Source of the DNA: Phoebastria nigripes
Lineage: Eukaryota; Chordata; Aves; Procellariiformes; Diomedeidae
Direction of reading: 5' to 3'
Assembly (NCBI GenBank): GCA_035582835.1
Contig: JAYKAV010000466.1
Span: forward strand, 1 to 64,000
DNA: 64,000 nucleotides
This document shows, piece by piece, positions 63,201-64,000 of this stretch. How positions within the stretch are numbered: position 1 is the stretch's first letter; every line of letters starts with the position of its first letter. Position numbers and translations under genes: made by a program. The notes under the pieces are model-generated. The model had not been told where the DNA came from, did no database searches, and worked only from the letters and a program-made list of their open reading frames with translations.

Positions 63201-64000
63201 AGTACATTTAAGAGAGAAATTTGACATTTGAACTAGTAGCTATGGTTGCAGGCAATCTGCTTTGTTCTTGGTCTAAAGGAGCCACAAATTAAGACAGCTT
63301 TGCAGCATCTGGATAAGCATTGCCTTTCCTGTAGATGGAACATCCATCTTTACTGTGACCACATTTACTGGTTGCTGAACACATTGCAAATTTGCATAGA
63401 TTAGGTGAGTCGATAGAAGACAGATTATACTTTCTGTGTTGGGAAAATCTTTTACTTTCCTCATCTGCTTGAGGATTACTGTCTTATTTTTTGCACCCAT
63501 CTCTTTTCCCTACCATACAGACCCTTTATTTTTACACAAATTAGTATCTTGAAACAGTTCAGCTGATGGGTGTTTCCCTATAACAAATACTGGGTCTGAG
63601 TGTTTCTAAGATCTGTTTAAATCCAAGTATGGGGTATGCATCACTGAGAAGAACAAACTAGAATAGCAGTAAAGTGTCATATAATACTCCCATGATGGGT
63701 TTAAAATTGGTACCAATGAGAAAGGAATTAGGTACGTCATTTTGATCTTTCATTGAAAGAGGCATGGACAGTCTATTAACTGTGTGTTACACCATATAGT
63801 TCAGTGAGAAAATAGTGTTGTTCCTTAAATCATTACAGGATGTGAAAGATTTTATGGACCTAAAAAAAAAAAAAATATGGAAAAAGGATATGTGCAGTCT
63901 TTGGTTTATATTGCACCCAGTACGCTCAAGAGAATAAAGCATTTGTTTAAGTGAGAGGGAACAGAAAATGGAGGGCAAACATCTAAGCATGCTTTGGTAC
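57255..64000. other. Intergenic or intronic DNA without recognised exons
   Basis: AT-rich sequence to the window end. It carries seven undetermined bases (57369, 58063, 58123, 58320, 59167, 59880, 62872). No CR1, LTR, tRNA or coding exon was recognised. If the island at 56740 drives a plus-strand gene, this would be its first intron. Confidence 0.5.

Noticed and set aside
57255..64000. Search for MAN2A1 first coding exon
   Set aside because: No plus-strand frame with a signal-anchor N-terminus was seen. The adjacency of MAN2A1 is known only from other vertebrates.
1..64000. tRNA, rRNA, CRISPR, operon or defence-system signatures
   Set aside because: No tRNA box B with a foldable cloverleaf, no regularly spaced identical repeats, and no clustered bacterial-type genes were seen. 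The window is vertebrate nuclear DNA.

Overview
The window looks like avian nuclear DNA. Chicken-repeat-1 (CR1) LINEs occur in both orientations, with the typical 3' ends (an ATTCTATG-type tail in one subfamily, TATTC repeats in another). There are also LTR elements of kinds I associate with bird genomes, and one split vertebrate gene with short introns. Nothing prokaryotic, phage-like or CRISPR-like is visible. The single protein-coding gene I can support is PJA2 (praja2), a RING-H2 E3 ubiquitin ligase, on the minus strand. I could assemble its reading frame through eight coding exons from 28758 down to 8777. All junctions are GT-AG and all phases agree, giving 703 codons plus a stop. PJA2 lies between FER and MAN2A1 in mammals, and that block is Z-linked in chicken, so Z linkage here is likely but inferred.

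Layout, low to high coordinate: a GC- and CpG-rich block at 50-430 that could be the promoter or first exon of an unidentified plus-strand transcript; featureless AT-rich DNA; a 2.4-kb 5'-truncated, internally deleted CR1 LINE (about 2990-5440); the presumed PJA2 3' UTR (to about 6.1 kb); the PJA2 coding exons from 8777 to 28758. The introns carry an ERVL-type solo LTR (11387-11949), an LTR-type element interrupted by a CR1 tail (16921-17837), a CR1 3' fragment (22352-22700) and an old CR1 remnant (about 27110-27243). The long first intron (28761-43535) carries a second ERVL-type LTR (about 34003-34578). A CpG-island promoter with three regularly spaced CCAAT boxes and a probable non-coding first exon lies at 42830-44080.

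Upstream of PJA2 are a second, more damaged CR1 of another subfamily (about 45390-47180), an opposite-strand 3' end of that subfamily (49596-49820), an unclassified GC-rich block (51170-51690), and a strong CpG island (56740-57230) with a YY1-like site. That island has no coding exon I can attach to it. The remaining sequence to 64000 shows no recognisable gene.

I found no tRNA, rRNA or structured-RNA gene. I also found no undescribed biological system. The observations most worth following are the shared premature stop in two CR1 copies, the two equal-length symmetric PJA2 exons, the triple CCAAT promoter, the orphan CpG islands, and the LTR insertion beside a PJA2 splice acceptor.
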